Source: Candidatus Abyssobacteria bacterium SURF_5 (GTDB lineage: Bacteria > Abyssobacteria > SURF-5). Taken from it: 64,000 bases of DNA. Position 1 is the first letter of the stretch. Each line of letters opens with the position of its first letter. The stretch spans positions 24,267-88,266 of the forward strand of contig QZKU01000115.1 in assembly GCA_003598085.1 (NCBI GenBank), read 5' to 3'. A model generated the notes under the pieces. The model saw nothing but the letters and a program-made list of their open reading frames with translations. It made no database searches and was not told the DNA's origin. Positions 9,185-20,390 of the stretch are shown here, piece after piece. The position numbers and the translations under genes are program-made.

Positions 9185-11920
9185 GTGCCGGTCATTTACA
9201 TTGAAAATGCGCCCTATGAGGTGAAAGACGGCCAGAACCTTTTAGCGGCATCGCTGTCGCTCGGATTTAATGTGCCGTACTTCTGCTGGCATCCGGCGAT
9301 GCATTCGATTGGCGCATGCCGTCTGTGCGCGGTAAAGCAGTTTCGGGACGAGAACGATCACAAAGGGAAAATCGTGATGTCCTGCATGACACCTGCGACC
9401 GAGGGCACGCGCATCTCGATCTCCGATCCCGACGCCGTGAAATTTCGCAAGAGCGTGATCGAGTGGCTCATGGTTAATCACCCGCACGATTGTCCGGTCT
9501 GCGATGAGGGCGGCGAATGTCATCTGCAGGATATGACGCTGCTGACGGGCCACGTTTACCGCAGATTCCGCTTCAAGAAACGGACTTACCGGAACCAGTA
9601 TCTTGGGCCGTTCATCAACCACGAGATGAACCGGTGCATCCAGTGCTACCGCTGCGTGCGGTTCTATTGCGACTATGCCGGCGGGCGCGACTTGAACGTT
9701 TTCGGCTGGCACGACAACGTGTACTTCGGGCGGCATGAAGACGGATTTCTGCAGAGCGAATTTGCCGGGAACCTTGTCGAGGTATGTCCGACGGGCGTAT
9801 TTACCGACAAGACGCTGAAGCAGCATTATGCGCGGAAATGGGATTTACAGACGGCGCCATCGGTCTGCGTTCACTGCAGTCTGGGCTGCAACACGATTCC
9901 CGGCGAGCGGTATGGCATGCTTCGCCGCATCCGCAACCGGTACAACCGCGAAGTGAATGGTTATTTCCTGTGCGATCGCGGCCGCTTCGGCTATGAATTC
10001 GTGAACCATTCGGCCCGCATAAAGCAGCCGCTCATTCGCAGGAACGGGAATCTTGAACCGATCGCGCGCGAAAACATCCTGAGCGAGCTCGAGCCGATAA
10101 TCAAGAGCGAGGCGCATATTATCGGAATCGGTTCACCGCGGGCGTCGGTGGAGGCCAACTATGCGCTACGCGCGCTGGTGGGTCCGGAGAATTTCTATCA
10201 GGGAACGACGCAAATCGAATTCGACGCGGTTTCACTTATGGTTGATGTTCTGCGAAGAGGTCCGGCGCCTTCCGCTTCTTTGCATGATGTCGAGCGCGCC
10301 GACGCCGTGCTGGTGCTGGGGGAGGATGTGCCGAATACCGCGCCCATTGCCGCGCTGGCGCTGCGCCAGTCTGTGATGAAGAAGCCGCTCGCGATCTCCC
10401 GGCAGATGAAGATTGATGACTGGCATGATATGGCCATGCGCGAGGCGATTCAGGATGACTATGGCCCGTGTTTTGTGGCTGCGCCACGTGCAACCAGGCT
10501 TGATGATATTGCAACGGCTGTATACCGGGCGGCGCCGGACGATATCGCCAGATTCGGATTTGCCGTTGCCCATGAACTGGATGCACAGGCGCCCGCTGTT
10601 CCCGATTTATCAGACGATGCGCTCGGACTTGCCAAACGAGCGGCGGTCGCGTTGAGAAATGCGGAGCGTCCTTTGGTCGTTTCCGGCAGCGGCTGCATGA
10701 ATGCTTCATTGATCGAGGCGGCGGCACGCGTGGCGTTCGCCCTCGACTCTGTGGGAAAATCCTCGAACATTTTCCTTGTGCCCTCGTCGTGCAACAGCAT
10801 GGGCGCGGCCATGCTGGGCGGAAAGCCGTTGGATGAGGTAATGGAGGCGGCGGAAAAGGGAGCGGTGGATACCGCCATTATTCTCGAGAACGATCTTTAC
10901 AGCAAGCTGGGATTTGCGCGCGCGGAGAAGTTCTTATCGGCAGTCGGAAAAGTTATCGTTCTCGATTCGCTGGCCACCTTTACGACGGAAAGAGCCGATA
11001 TCGTTTTGCCCGCTGCGACATTTGCCGAATCCGATGGGACTTTGATGAACAATGAGGCGCGGGCGCAGCGTTTTTTCAAAGTGCTCGCGCCGGAGGCCGA
11101 TGTCCAAGAAAGCTGGAGATGGCTGAGCGATCTCCTTTCTTTCTCGGGTAACAATCACCACGCCGGGTGGAAAACGCTTGACGAACTGATCGCTGATATC
11201 GCAGCACATGTGCGGATATTCCGTCTTCTTCCTGAAGTTGCGCCGCCCGCGGACTTCCGTATTTCCGGCCAAAAGGTTCCACGCCAGCCGCATCGATACA
11301 GCGGCCGCACCGCAATGCATGCGCATATCGCCGTGCATGAAGCGGAGCCGCCCGAAGATATCGATTCGCCTCTCGCTTTTACGATGGAAGGATATCAGAG
11401 TCAGCCGCCTTCCTCTTTGATCGCCCATTTCTGGGCGCCGTACTGGAATTCGATCCAGTCGGTCACCAAATTTCAAAGCGAGGTTAATGGGGAGTTGGCG
11501 GGAGGAGACCCGGGGAAACGGCTTATTGAACCGGCGAGAGACAAGTCAATCACTCTTCCAGGTCGAGTTCCCGCCGCACTCAAAGTTCGTTCTGGCGAAG
11601 TGTTGGTTGTGCCGGCGTATCATGTTTTCGGATCGGAAGAGCTGAGCAGCCGCGCCGCCGGAATAGCGCAGCTTTCGCCGGCGCCTTATGTCGCGCTGAA
11701 TCAAGCGGATGCGGAAGCCCAACGGCTGACTGACGGCGACGCGCTCGAGCTGGAGATATCGGGCAAGAGCCACAGGCTGTTCCTCAAAGTCGATCCCTCT
11801 TTGCCGCCGGGGGTTGCCGCATTGCCTGCAGGTCTGTCGGGTGTGCCATGGGATCGTTCACCGTTTTGGTATGAATTGAAAAAAATGAAAAAGGTTTCGG
11901 CCAATGTTGGAGACGGCTAG
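9185..11920 (+). CDS. nuoG: NADH-quinone oxidoreductase subunit G
   Basis: A 911-residue Fe-S subunit with a GTG start directly after nuoF. Ligands can be placed: C34, C45, C48 and C67 (2Fe-2S); H99, C103, C106 and C112 (N5); C151, C154, C157 and C201 (N4). C228, C231, C235 and C263 follow the C-x2-C-x3-C-x27-C pattern of the extra N7 cluster found in Escherichia and Thermus. The remainder is the molybdopterin-oxidoreductase-like domain and the C-terminal MopB-type barrel. Length equals that of Escherichia NuoG. Its end overlaps the nuoH start by 17 bases. Confidence 0.96.
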   Translation: MPVIYIENAPYEVKDGQNLLAASLSLGFNVPYFCWHPAMHSIGACRLCAVKQFRDENDHKGKIVMSCMTPATEGTRISISDPDAVKFRKSVIEWLMVNHPHDCPVCDEGGECHLQDMTLLTGHVYRRFRFKKRTYRNQYLGPFINHEMNRCIQCYRCVRFYCDYAGGRDLNVFGWHDNVYFGRHEDGFLQSEFAGNLVEVCPTGVFTDKTLKQHYARKWDLQTAPSVCVHCSLGCNTIPGERYGMLRRIRNRYNREVNGYFLCDRGRFGYEFVNHSARIKQPLIRRNGNLEPIARENILSELEPIIKSEAHIIGIGSPRASVEANYALRALVGPENFYQGTTQIEFDAVSLMVDVLRRGPAPSASLHDVERADAVLVLGEDVPNTAPIAALALRQSVMKKPLAISRQMKIDDWHDMAMREAIQDDYGPCFVAAPRATRLDDIATAVYRAAPDDIARFGFAVAHELDAQAPAVPDLSDDALGLAKRAAVALRNAERPLVVSGSGCMNASLIEAAARVAFALDSVGKSSNIFLVPSSCNSMGAAMLGGKPLDEVMEAAEKGAVDTAIILENDLYSKLGFARAEKFLSAVGKVIVLDSLATFTTERADIVLPAATFAESDGTLMNNEARAQRFFKVLAPEADVQESWRWLSDLLSFSGNNHHAGWKTLDELIADIAAHVRIFRLLPEVAPPADFRISGQKVPRQPHRYSGRTAMHAHIAVHEAEPPEDIDSPLAFTMEGYQSQPPSSLIAHFWAPYWNSIQSVTKFQSEVNGELAGGDPGKRLIEPARDKSITLPGRVPAALKVRSGEVLVVPAYHVFGSEELSSRAAGIAQLSPAPYVALNQADAEAQRLTDGDALELEISGKSHRLFLKVDPSLPPGVAALPAGLSGVPWDRSPFWYELKKMKKVSANVGDG

Positions 11921-12857
11921 ATCGATCATCATTGTCTTCGGCATCCTGTTCGGGGCGTTCACGATCGCCTCAGGTCTGATCTGGCTTGAGCGGCGGCTGC
12001 TGGCCTTATGGCAGGACCGATACGGCCCGAACCGTGTCGGCGCGTTCGGCTCGCTTCAGGTGGTAGCCGACATAATCAAGATATTCATGAAGGAGGATTG
12101 GATTCCTCCATTCGCCGATAGACCGGTTTTCGTTATTGCCCCGGCAATCATTGTGATTACCACGCTGATGGCTTTTGCCATTATTGTTGTTTCGCCGGGA
12201 ATAACCGTTGTCGATATGGGAGTCGGATTGTTATTCTTTCTGGCGATGTCTTCGATGGGGGTATACAGCCCGTCGCTGGGTGGCTGGTCTTCGAATAATA
12301 AGTACGCTCTTCTTGGGGGTCTTCGCGCGGCGGCGCAAATGCTGAGTTACGAAGTCTTCATGGGGCTTTCGCTCATGGGCGTGGTGATGCTGGCGGGCTC
12401 ATTCAATATAACCGACATAGTCGAAGCTCAAGAGGAGGTGTGGTTTTGCATTCCGCAAGTGTTGGGGTTCATCGTATTTTTTGTAGCAGGAGTTGCCGAG
12501 ACGCGGCGGCTGCCTTTTGATCTGCCGGAAGCGGAGAACGAGTTGATTGCGGGATATCACGCCGAATATTCGGGAATGAAATTCGGGATGTTCTTCGTTG
12601 GGGAATACATCGGGATTACCTTGATATCGGCGTTGCTGACGACCCTGTTTTTCGGGGGATGGCTCGGGCCGCTCTTTCCGGGCATCGTCTGGTTCGCGCT
12701 CAAGACGTTCTTTTTCATCTGTATTTTCATTCTGCTGAGAGGTACTCTGCCGCGTCCCCGGTACGACCAGCTCATGGCGATCGGCTGGAAGGTGATGCTT
12801 CCGCTGGCGCTGTTGAACCTGGTGATAACGGGGGCGGTCCTGCTGGCGCGCGGATAG
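11904..12857 (+). CDS. nuoH: NADH-quinone oxidoreductase subunit H
   Basis: A 317-residue membrane subunit with about eight helices, anchoring the peripheral arm and forming part of the quinone channel. Conserved stretches include [46 protein letters not shown] and [11 protein letters not shown]. It overlaps the nuoG end and is followed closely by nuoI. Confidence 0.97.
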   Translation: MLETARSIIIVFGILFGAFTIASGLIWLERRLLALWQDRYGPNRVGAFGSLQVVADIIKIFMKEDWIPPFADRPVFVIAPAIIVITTLMAFAIIVVSPGITVVDMGVGLLFFLAMSSMGVYSPSLGGWSSNNKYALLGGLRAAAQMLSYEVFMGLSLMGVVMLAGSFNITDIVEAQEEVWFCIPQVLGFIVFFVAGVAETRRLPFDLPEAENELIAGYHAEYSGMKFGMFFVGEYIGITLISALLTTLFFGGWLGPLFPGIVWFALKTFFFICIFILLRGTLPRPRYDQLMAIGWKVMLPLALLNLVITGAVLLARG

Positions 12858-12865
12858 GAGGATTA

Positions 12866-13381
12866 ATGTTCAGCTTGCTGAAGGCGATGGCGATCGTTTT
12901 CTCGCACATGTTTCGCAAGCGCGAGACGGTCCTGTATCCCGAGGAGAAGCCGTCGATCCCGCCGCGGTGGCGGGGGCGCATCATTTTGTCGCGCGATCCG
13001 GACGGAGAGGAACGATGCGTCGCCTGCTATTTATGCGCCGTTGCGTGTCCGGTGGATTGTATCGCGCTTCAATCAGCCGAGGACGAGCACGGCAGGCGCT
13101 ACCCCTCGTTTTTCCGAATCAATTTCTCGCGGTGTATCTTCTGCGGTTTCTGTGAGGAGGCATGTCCCACGTATGCGATTCAATTGACTCCTGACTTTGA
13201 GATGAGCGAGTATCGCAGGGAGAGCCTGGTTTATGAGAAGGAAGACCTGCTGATCAGCGGGACAGGCAAATATCCCGGCTACAATTTCTACAGGGTCGCG
13301 GGACTGGCGATTGGCGGAAAAGACAAAGGCGAAGCCGAAGGCGAAGAACCGCCGGTCGATGTGCGCGAATTGATGCCCTGA
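12866..13381 (+). CDS. nuoI: NADH-quinone oxidoreductase subunit I (two 4Fe-4S)
   Basis: A 171-residue ferredoxin-like subunit carrying clusters N6a and N6b in [15 protein letters not shown] and [15 protein letters not shown]. These bridge NuoG to NuoB. The ATG at 12866 follows a near-perfect AGGAGG site and lies 8 bases after nuoH. The longer upstream open frame inside nuoH is therefore not used. The terminus is acidic and somewhat longer than in Escherichia. Confidence 0.97.
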   Translation: MFSLLKAMAIVFSHMFRKRETVLYPEEKPSIPPRWRGRIILSRDPDGEERCVACYLCAVACPVDCIALQSAEDEHGRRYPSFFRINFSRCIFCGFCEEACPTYAIQLTPDFEMSEYRRESLVYEKEDLLISGTGKYPGYNFYRVAGLAIGGKDKGEAEGEEPPVDVRELMP

Positions 13382-13395
13382 AGGAAGGATGAGAA

Positions 13396-13908
13396 ATGAA
13401 CACGACGTTTTATGTTACGGCTGCGGTGGGCATCTTATCGACGTTATTCGTCATCACCAGTCTGAATGCGGTGCATGCGCTCTTGTTCTTCATCGTTTCG
13501 CTTTTGGCGACTTCTCTCATTTTTTATATCCTCGGTGCCCCATTCGCGGCGATGCTGGTGATCATCATCAACGCGGGCGCAATCATGGTTTTGTTCGTGT
13601 TCGCCATCATGATTCTGAACCTGGGGCCGCATATGACGGAATACGAAAAGCCGTCGTTTCAGCCGCGACAATGGGTGTTTCCCGTGTTCCTGGCGCTCAT
13701 CCTCATTGGAGAATTCGTTTTCACCTTCTTTCAACATAGTCCCGGCGTTGGAGTGCGCGAGATTGTGGACGCAAAACGAGTGGGCATCGCGCTGTTCGGG
13801 CCGTACGTGCTTGGAGTCGAAATGGCGTCGCTGCTCCTGCTGGCCGGACTGCTTGGCGCATATCACCTGGGGCCATATGCGATTAATCCAAGGGAGGCGA
13901 AGAAATAA
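13396..13908 (+). CDS. nuoJ: NADH-quinone oxidoreductase subunit J
   Basis: A 170-residue membrane subunit with five predicted helices. It includes the conserved third-helix region INAGAIMVLFVFAIMIL with its pi-bulge-type glycine/alanine pattern. It has a GGAAGGATG-type ribosome site and sits between nuoI and nuoK. Confidence 0.95.
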   Translation: MNTTFYVTAAVGILSTLFVITSLNAVHALLFFIVSLLATSLIFYILGAPFAAMLVIIINAGAIMVLFVFAIMILNLGPHMTEYEKPSFQPRQWVFPVFLALILIGEFVFTFFQHSPGVGVREIVDAKRVGIALFGPYVLGVEMASLLLLAGLLGAYHLGPYAINPREAKK

Positions 13909-14217
13909 ATGGTGTCCATACCGCTTGAAGCCGGCCTTCTTCTTGCCGCTGTCTTATTCGTCATCGGTCTCGTCGGCATCCTGATACGGCGCAATATCCT
14001 GTTCATTCTCCTCTCGATCGAGATATTGCTGAACGCGTCCGGCCTGGCCTTTATCGTGGCGGGATACCATTGGAACCAGCCGGACGGGCAGGTAATGTTT
14101 TTCTTCATACTAACCATGGCGGCGGCGGAAGTTGCAGTCGGGCTCGCGCTGGCGCTTCTTATGTTTCATGAATTCAAGACACTTAATATCGATCAACTGA
14201 CCAGGATGCAGGGATAA
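13909..14217 (+). CDS. nuoK: NADH-quinone oxidoreductase subunit K
   Basis: A 102-residue subunit with three helices. Both membrane glutamates needed for proton transfer are present, in LLSIEILLNA and MAAAEVAVGLAL. The ATG directly abuts the nuoJ stop codon, and nuoL starts one base after this gene ends. Confidence 0.97.
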   Translation: MVSIPLEAGLLLAAVLFVIGLVGILIRRNILFILLSIEILLNASGLAFIVAGYHWNQPDGQVMFFFILTMAAAEVAVGLALALLMFHEFKTLNIDQLTRMQG

Positions 14218-14218
14218 C

Positions 14219-16108
14219 ATGCTAAAGGTTCTGTGGCTGGTGCCGGCATTGCCGCTGGCGACCTTTTTCCTGCTGGCGGTAGCGGGCGCGCGGATGCCGC
14301 GGCGCATGACGGCGATAATCGGCGTAGGCTCGGTGGGGCTTTCTGCGATACTGACAATACTTATAGGATTGGAGTTCATAAACACGCCCCCGCCGGATTT
14401 CCGGTTCACGCAAACGCTCTGGACGTGGATGCTGGTGGGCGATTTCCGGGCTGATTTCGGCCTGCATCTCGATGCGCTTTCTCTGGTCATGATATTCGTT
14501 GTTACGTTTGTCGGCTATTTCATCCATTTCTATTCGACTGATTTCATGCATGATGATGACGGGTTCAGCCGTTTTTTCGCTTACATGAATCTGTTCGTTG
14601 CCTCGATGCTCATCCTGGTACTTGCGGACAACCTGCTCTTTCTGCTGCTCGGCTGGGAGGGCGTCGGCCTGTGCAGTTACCTGCTTATCGGGTTCTGGTA
14701 CAGAAATTCCGAAAACGGAAAAGCGGCCATAAAGGCTTTTGTCGTTACGCGAATCGGCGATGTCGCTTTTCTCATCGCTCTGTTTGTCATTTTTACGAGT
14801 CTGGCAACGCTGGACATTCGGGAGGCGATGGAGCGCGCGGGGCTGCAGTGGACGCCAAATTCGGCGGTCGCGCTGTGGGCGGCGCTCCTCCTATTGATTG
14901 GAGCGATCGGCAAATCCGCTCAGCTTCCGCTGCAGGTGTGGCTGCCGGACGCGATGGCGGGCCCGACTCCCGTCAGCGCATTGATTCATGCCGCCACCAT
15001 GGTTGCCGCAGGCGTATACCTGGTGGCGCGAATGAACGGGCTCTTTGTGCTGGCGCCTTCGATTCAGCAGCTCATCTTGATTCTTGCAATCGCGACGGTA
15101 TTGATGGCAGGGTGCAGCGCTCTGGTGCAGGAAGACCTTAAGCGGGTGCTCGCGTATTCCACGATCAGTCAGATGGGCTACATGTTCCTTGCGCTCGGAG
15201 CGGGGGCGTGGGCGGCGGCCATCTTTCATTTTCTGACGCATGCTTTCTTCAAGGCGCTCCTGTTCTTGTGCGCGGGCGTCGTCATTCTGGCGGTCCATCA
15301 CGAGACCAGCATCTTCAAGATGGGGGGGCTGCGAAACAAGATTCCGCTCGTCTTCTGGACCTTTCTGATTGGCGCATTGACGACATCGGGAATTCCGCCG
15401 ACAGCCGGTTTTGCGAGCAAGGATCTGATCATGTATAGCGTGTGGAACCTTCCCAACGGAGGCCCGATCCTCTGGGGAGCCGCACTGCTCGGAGTCTTCA
15501 TCACTTCGTTGTACAGTTTTCGGATGCTATTCCTGGTCTTCTTCCGGGAGACCAAAGCGGAACCGGCGAGGCGAGCCGGCTTCTATATGGGGATGCCGCT
15601 TGCTGTGCTTGCAACATTTTGTTTCCTGACCGCGGTTCTCGATTGGCCCCATGCCTTTTTCGGATCGCCGATCCTTTCCAATTTTTTGGCTTCCTCATTT
15701 CCTCCAATGCCCGCGAGTCAGCCCTCGGTTTCAGTGGAATCAATAACCGGAGCAGTTTCGGTTGCGGCGGGCATCTTGGGGATTTTTGCGGCATGGCTGT
15801 TCTTCCTGGCCAAGCGTGAGTACGTGAATGCCATCATTTCAACAAGGGCGGGCTCGCTTGTGCATCGGTTCTGGTTTTCCGGATGGGGTTTCGATTGGCT
15901 TTACGAGCGGGTATTCATCCGGCCGTATGTCCGGGCGACGCGCAGGAACAGGAATGATGTTATTGATCGTTTCTATGACGGAGTTGCCGCCGTTATGGAG
16001 AATGTGCACGGGTTGCTCTCCCTCACGCAGAACGGAAACCTGCGCTGGTATGCGATGAGCATAGTGATCGGCGCAATCGTTTTTCTGGCGGTGATAATCT
16101 TCTCATGA
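14219..16108 (+). CDS. nuoL: NADH-quinone oxidoreductase subunit L (antiporter-like)
   Basis: A 629-residue distal proton-pumping subunit. The key helices are LLGWEGVGLCSYLLIG (glutamate) and GAIGKSAQLPLQVWLPDAM (lysine), with PTPVSALIHAATMV after them. The region after residue about 500 forms the amphipathic lateral helix and a final anchor helix. The stop overlaps the nuoM start as ATGA. Confidence 0.97.
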   Translation: MLKVLWLVPALPLATFFLLAVAGARMPRRMTAIIGVGSVGLSAILTILIGLEFINTPPPDFRFTQTLWTWMLVGDFRADFGLHLDALSLVMIFVVTFVGYFIHFYSTDFMHDDDGFSRFFAYMNLFVASMLILVLADNLLFLLLGWEGVGLCSYLLIGFWYRNSENGKAAIKAFVVTRIGDVAFLIALFVIFTSLATLDIREAMERAGLQWTPNSAVALWAALLLLIGAIGKSAQLPLQVWLPDAMAGPTPVSALIHAATMVAAGVYLVARMNGLFVLAPSIQQLILILAIATVLMAGCSALVQEDLKRVLAYSTISQMGYMFLALGAGAWAAAIFHFLTHAFFKALLFLCAGVVILAVHHETSIFKMGGLRNKIPLVFWTFLIGALTTSGIPPTAGFASKDLIMYSVWNLPNGGPILWGAALLGVFITSLYSFRMLFLVFFRETKAEPARRAGFYMGMPLAVLATFCFLTAVLDWPHAFFGSPILSNFLASSFPPMPASQPSVSVESITGAVSVAAGILGIFAAWLFFLAKREYVNAIISTRAGSLVHRFWFSGWGFDWLYERVFIRPYVRATRRNRNDVIDRFYDGVAAVMENVHGLLSLTQNGNLRWYAMSIVIGAIVFLAVIIFS

Positions 16109-17673
16109 TTCTGGCATGGCTGTTGATAGTGTTACTCGCCGGCGCCGCGCTCTCGTGGTTGGTGAGTCGATGGAGCTCGCAGGCGAGCCGGTGGATTGCG
16201 CTCGCGGCGCTTGCAGTCGACTTTGCGCTCGTGGTTTTCCTTTGGGCTCGGCATCCCATTTCGCCTTCTCTCGATCCAACTGTGCTCGCGGAAATAAATT
16301 GGCGATGGATTCCGCAGATAGGCGCATCGTTCCATCTCGCCGCGGATGGGCTGAGCCTGATTCTCGTGACGCTCACGCTGTTTCTGGGTGGCGCGGCGGT
16401 GGCGGCCTCCTGGACCGAAATACGACATCGAGTCGGCTTCTTCCATTTCAATTTGCTTCTCACGCTCGCCGGCATTATCGGCGTGTTTACCGCGCTGGAC
16501 TTATTCCTCTTTTATTTTTTCTGGGAATTGATGCTTGTCCCGATGTATTTCCTCATCATTCTGTGGGGACATGAAAATCGAGTTCGGGCCGGGCTGAAGT
16601 TTTTCATTTTCACACAGGCCAGCGGCCTCCTGATGCTGGTATCGATTCTCGCGCTGTATTTTCTTTATGCGGAAGGCGGAGGAGTCTACAGCTTCGATTA
16701 CAGAGAATTGCTGCAGGTTGCAGTCGAGAGGAAGCCGCATGCCGTTTGGCTTATGCTTGGCTTTTTCGCCGCCTTCGCGGTCAAGCTTCCTGTTGTTCCG
16801 TTGCATGTGTGGTTGCCGGACGCTCATACGGAAGCGCCGACGGCGGGAAGCGTTATTCTTTCCGGACTGATGTTAAAGACGGGAGCTTACGGATTCTTGC
16901 GTTTTTTGGTCCCATTCTTTCCCGGAATCGCAGCCGAATTCATGACCGCCGCATTTGTTCTCGCCGTTGTTGGGATTCTATATGGAGCGGCGCTCGCGTT
17001 CGCACAAACCGATCTAAAGCGGTATGTCGCTTTTTCGAGTGTGAGCCACATGGGCTTTATCCTGCTCGGTATTGCTGCCTGGAACGAGCTGGCCCTGCAG
17101 GGCGTGGTTATTGTCATACTCGCTCATGGTTTGAGCACGAGCGCACTGTTTATTCTGGTTGGCGCGCTTCAGGAGCGGATACACACGCGCGATCTCGGCG
17201 TAATGGGCGGCCTGTGGGATGTCCTTCCGAAAATGGGGGGGGCAGGCACGTTTTTCGCGCTGGCATCGCTTGGTTTGCCCGGACTTGCCAACTTCGTGGG
17301 CGAATTCCTCGTACTGTTGGGAACATACCAGGTGAATCCCACTCTTGCCATTCTTTCCGCGTTGGGTCTTGTTTTCTCGGCTGTGTACTCCTTATGGCTG
17401 GTGCAGCGCGCGTTTCACGGATCGGTTATCCGGCAGTGGGATTTGCCGAGAACCAGTATTCGCGAGATGACCGTCTTTGGGCTTTTTATGGCCGGGCTCA
17501 TTTGGATCGGGTTGTTTCCCCAGCCTGTATTTCGTGCGGCTGGGCCCGCACTGGAAGCGCTTCGTGCGGGTACGGCGAAAAAGAGTCAGCGGGATTCTCA
17601 CAGAGATTCAGCCGCAGCAGTCCCTGATCCCGTTGCTGAAGACAGGTTGCCTCCGGCAAAGGCCTTTCAATGA
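16105..17673 (+). CDS. nuoM: NADH-quinone oxidoreductase subunit M (antiporter-like)
   Basis: A 522-residue proton-pumping subunit. The conserved glutamate is in FYFFWELMLVPMY and the lysine in FAVKLPVVPLHVWLPDAHTE. The last 35 residues are a hydrophilic tail (KKSQRDSHRDS...) beyond the usual end and look dispensable. It overlaps both nuoL and nuoN by four bases. Confidence 0.97.
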   Translation: MILAWLLIVLLAGAALSWLVSRWSSQASRWIALAALAVDFALVVFLWARHPISPSLDPTVLAEINWRWIPQIGASFHLAADGLSLILVTLTLFLGGAAVAASWTEIRHRVGFFHFNLLLTLAGIIGVFTALDLFLFYFFWELMLVPMYFLIILWGHENRVRAGLKFFIFTQASGLLMLVSILALYFLYAEGGGVYSFDYRELLQVAVERKPHAVWLMLGFFAAFAVKLPVVPLHVWLPDAHTEAPTAGSVILSGLMLKTGAYGFLRFLVPFFPGIAAEFMTAAFVLAVVGILYGAALAFAQTDLKRYVAFSSVSHMGFILLGIAAWNELALQGVVIVILAHGLSTSALFILVGALQERIHTRDLGVMGGLWDVLPKMGGAGTFFALASLGLPGLANFVGEFLVLLGTYQVNPTLAILSALGLVFSAVYSLWLVQRAFHGSVIRQWDLPRTSIREMTVFGLFMAGLIWIGLFPQPVFRAAGPALEALRAGTAKKSQRDSHRDSAAAVPDPVAEDRLPPAKAFQ

Positions 17674-19127
17674 CGATAAATGACATTGTAACGCTGCTGC
17701 CACTGATCGCGTTGAGCGTATCAGCGGCGACGATCATGCTGGTGATTCCGTTCCGGCGTTCTCACCGGTTGACGTTCGGCTTGACGCTGGGAGCGTTGCT
17801 CGTGTGTTTCGCTCTGCTGCCGGTATCATTATTTTGGGGATCTGCCCGTGTTTGTCCCCTCCTGACAGTTGACGGGTTCGCGCTCTTCTATATGGGCCTC
17901 TTTCTTCTTACGACTGCGGTAGTGGCGGGTCTTTCATACGAATATATCGAGGGACGAGAGACAAAGAAAGAAGAGTTTTATGTTTTGCTGCTGATTGGGA
18001 CGCTGGGTGCCTCAATTATTGTCTCGAGCGCGCATTTTGCATCTCTTTTTCTCGGACTGGAATTGCTGAGCGTGGCGCTGTATGTTCTGATCGCCTACCT
18101 GCGGTCGATTAATCTGCACTTTGAAGCCGCGATTAAATATCTGATTCTGGCGTCAACATCGGTTGCTTTTCTGTTGTTCGGCATGGCGTTGATCTACGCG
18201 GATGTCGGCACGATGAGCTTTCGCGGCATTGCGGATGCAATAACGATGTCGGAAAGGTTGGATGCGTTGCTGCTGGCGGGCTCGGTCCTGTTGCTTATCG
18301 GCATTGGATTCAAACTCGCGGTCGTGCCGTTCCATTTGTGGACGCCGGATGTGTATCAGGGTGCTCCTTCGCCGGTTGCGGGATTCATTGCCACTGCCTC
18401 GAAAGGTTCCATTGTGGCGCTGCTGTTGCGGTACTTCTCCATAGTGGGGAGCGAGCGGTTCGACTCTCTTTTCATGATGCTGTCGATCATCGCAGTCGCC
18501 TCAATGCTCGCGGGCAATATACTGGCGCTCTTGCAGCGGAACGTCAAGCGGCTGCTGGCATACTCATCGATTTCTCATATGGGGTACATGCTGGTGGCCT
18601 TGCTGGCGAGCGGAAACGCAGCGATTTTTGCGATCAGCTTTTATCTGATCGTATATTTTATCGCCACTTTAAGCGCGTTTGGAGTGATAAGCGTGCTTTC
18701 CGCGAAAGAGAGGGATTATGATGAGCTTTCGGAATATCGCGGGCTCGCGTATCAGCATTTTTGGCTGTCGGCGCTGATGACCGGAGCGCTCCTATCTCTG
18801 GCGGGGATTCCGATAACTGCGGGATTTATCGGGAAGTTCCTTTTGGTTTCGGCCGCTGTCGGCGCCCGGCTCTGGCTGTTGATTATCGCGCTTATCATAA
18901 GCAGTGCAATCAACGTGTTTTATTATCTTCGAGTGGTTGTTTATCTGTACTCGAGACCGGGAGAAGAATACGTGTTGTTGCCGGAAGAGACGCGCGAAGT
19001 TCTTCCTTCGTTTTCAATTTGTGCCGGTTTTGCGCTCGCAGCGCTTGCATTCCTTCTGGTGCTAGTCGGAATTTTCCCTTCGCCGCTAATCCGGTTGATT
19101 CAGATTCTGGCGATGCAGTTGGAATGA
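17670..19127 (+). CDS. nuoN: NADH-quinone oxidoreductase subunit N (antiporter-like)
   Basis: A 485-residue proton-pumping subunit with the helix FLGLELLSVALYVLIAYLR and the lysine motif GFKLAVVPFHLWTPDVYQG. It closes the operon. Only five bases separate it from the convergent M20 peptidase gene, and no hairpin terminator is visible between them. Confidence 0.97.
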   Translation: MTINDIVTLLPLIALSVSAATIMLVIPFRRSHRLTFGLTLGALLVCFALLPVSLFWGSARVCPLLTVDGFALFYMGLFLLTTAVVAGLSYEYIEGRETKKEEFYVLLLIGTLGASIIVSSAHFASLFLGLELLSVALYVLIAYLRSINLHFEAAIKYLILASTSVAFLLFGMALIYADVGTMSFRGIADAITMSERLDALLLAGSVLLLIGIGFKLAVVPFHLWTPDVYQGAPSPVAGFIATASKGSIVALLLRYFSIVGSERFDSLFMMLSIIAVASMLAGNILALLQRNVKRLLAYSSISHMGYMLVALLASGNAAIFAISFYLIVYFIATLSAFGVISVLSAKERDYDELSEYRGLAYQHFWLSALMTGALLSLAGIPITAGFIGKFLLVSAAVGARLWLLIIALIISSAINVFYYLRVVVYLYSRPGEEYVLLPEETREVLPSFSICAGFALAALAFLLVLVGIFPSPLIRLIQILAMQLE

Positions 19128-19132
19128 TCTCC

Positions 19133-20329
19133 TCAAGAGCCGAGCAACTCGATCGCAAGAAGCGCGTACAGTTTCGTTGCCTCAATAATCGCATTGACCG
19201 GCACATGCTCATCAGGTGTATGCGCGAGCTCGGCTACTCCCGGCCCGAGCAGCATCGTGAGAATTCCGCGGTCGGCGAAGAAGCGTCCGTCACTTACCTG
19301 TTGATAGCCGATCGGCTCAGGGTTAAGGTCGAGAAGACTGCAGACGTATCCGGCGGATTTAACGAGAGGGCTGTCCGCGGGCGTTTCGAAGGCATTTGCG
19401 CGATGCAGAATCGTATAGTCGGCTTCGAAGGAAGGGTCTTGTGCTTTGAGTCGTTGCAGTATGCCGCCGATTTCCCGCTCGGCCTCCTCGAGCGATTCAC
19501 CCGGGATACAGCGGCGGTCGAGGGTGAGCCTGCAATTATCAGGCACGACATTAATCGCGATGCCGCCCTCGATGATCCCGAAATTGAACGATGGCGGCGG
19601 CGTCAATGGATGTCGCTTGTTTTTGAACGATGACTCGAGGGCTTCCTCGATCTCGCGCGCCAGCTTGAGCATTTGACGGATCGCGCTGACGCCTTCCCAC
19701 GGCGTGCTCGCATGCGCTGTGCGCCCGTGGGTGTTCAGGGTAAACACCAGCAGCCCCTTCTCGGCAATCGCGACCCGATTTGAAGTTATCTCTCCAATGA
19801 CGGCAAAATCCGGCTTTAGTATTTCCTTTTCCAGGAGGTACTGCGTCCCGAGCGCTCCGCCGGTCTCTTCATCGCTGACTATCGCGATATCGAGTTCTCC
19901 GTTCAAATCAAGTTTCATCCTTTCGAGAACGAGCGCAGCCATCAGCATGGCGGCGGCGCATCCTTTGGCGTCGGCACTGCCGCGGCCATAGACATTGCCG
20001 CCTGCGATCTCGCCGCCGAACGGGTCGAATTTCCAGCGACTGCTGTCGCCCACCGGAACAGTGTCCATGTGAGAATTGAAGCAAAGCGACTTGCCGCCGC
20101 GCCTCCCGACCCGCAACACGATGTTGGGTTTCAGATCGTCGAAGGCATGGATTTCGAGGTCTCCCTTCATCTGTGACGCGGCTTCGCGGACGACGTTTGC
20201 GGCCGGTGTGGTATCGCCGGGCGGATTGAATGATTGCGCTTTCACCAGTTGAATCAAGAAATCAACGACTTCATCCGCCATTGCCTCAGTCGTTTTCTCA
20301 ACCTGTTCAACCAATTCACTTGTGCGCAT
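19133..20329 (-). CDS. M20 family metallopeptidase (ArgE/DapE-like deacylase)
   Basis: A 398-residue enzyme of the M20 di-zinc hydrolase family, which removes acyl groups or cleaves small peptides and N-acyl amino acids. Metal and catalytic residues are seen in NSHMDTVPVGD, GRGSADAKGC, SDEETGG and the C-terminal LAHTPDEHV. A dimerisation lid sits between residues about 180 and 295. It lies last in a minus-strand run after an N-acyl-D-amino-acid deacylase and a flavin reductase-like gene. That points to amino-acid or N-acyl-amino-acid catabolism rather than arginine or lysine synthesis (inference). Confidence 0.85.
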   Translation of the reverse strand: MRTSELVEQVEKTTEAMADEVVDFLIQLVKAQSFNPPGDTTPAANVVREAASQMKGDLEIHAFDDLKPNIVLRVGRRGGKSLCFNSHMDTVPVGDSSRWKFDPFGGEIAGGNVYGRGSADAKGCAAAMLMAALVLERMKLDLNGELDIAIVSDEETGGALGTQYLLEKEILKPDFAVIGEITSNRVAIAEKGLLVFTLNTHGRTAHASTPWEGVSAIRQMLKLAREIEEALESSFKNKRHPLTPPPSFNFGIIEGGIAINVVPDNCRLTLDRRCIPGESLEEAEREIGGILQRLKAQDPSFEADYTILHRANAFETPADSPLVKSAGYVCSLLDLNPEPIGYQQVSDGRFFADRGILTMLLGPGVAELAHTPDEHVPVNAIIEATKLYALLAIELLGS

Positions 20330-20390
20330 GGAGCACCTTAAGATTAACTGATCGGAGCATTCGGGAAAGGGAGAATTGGGCGTTCATATT

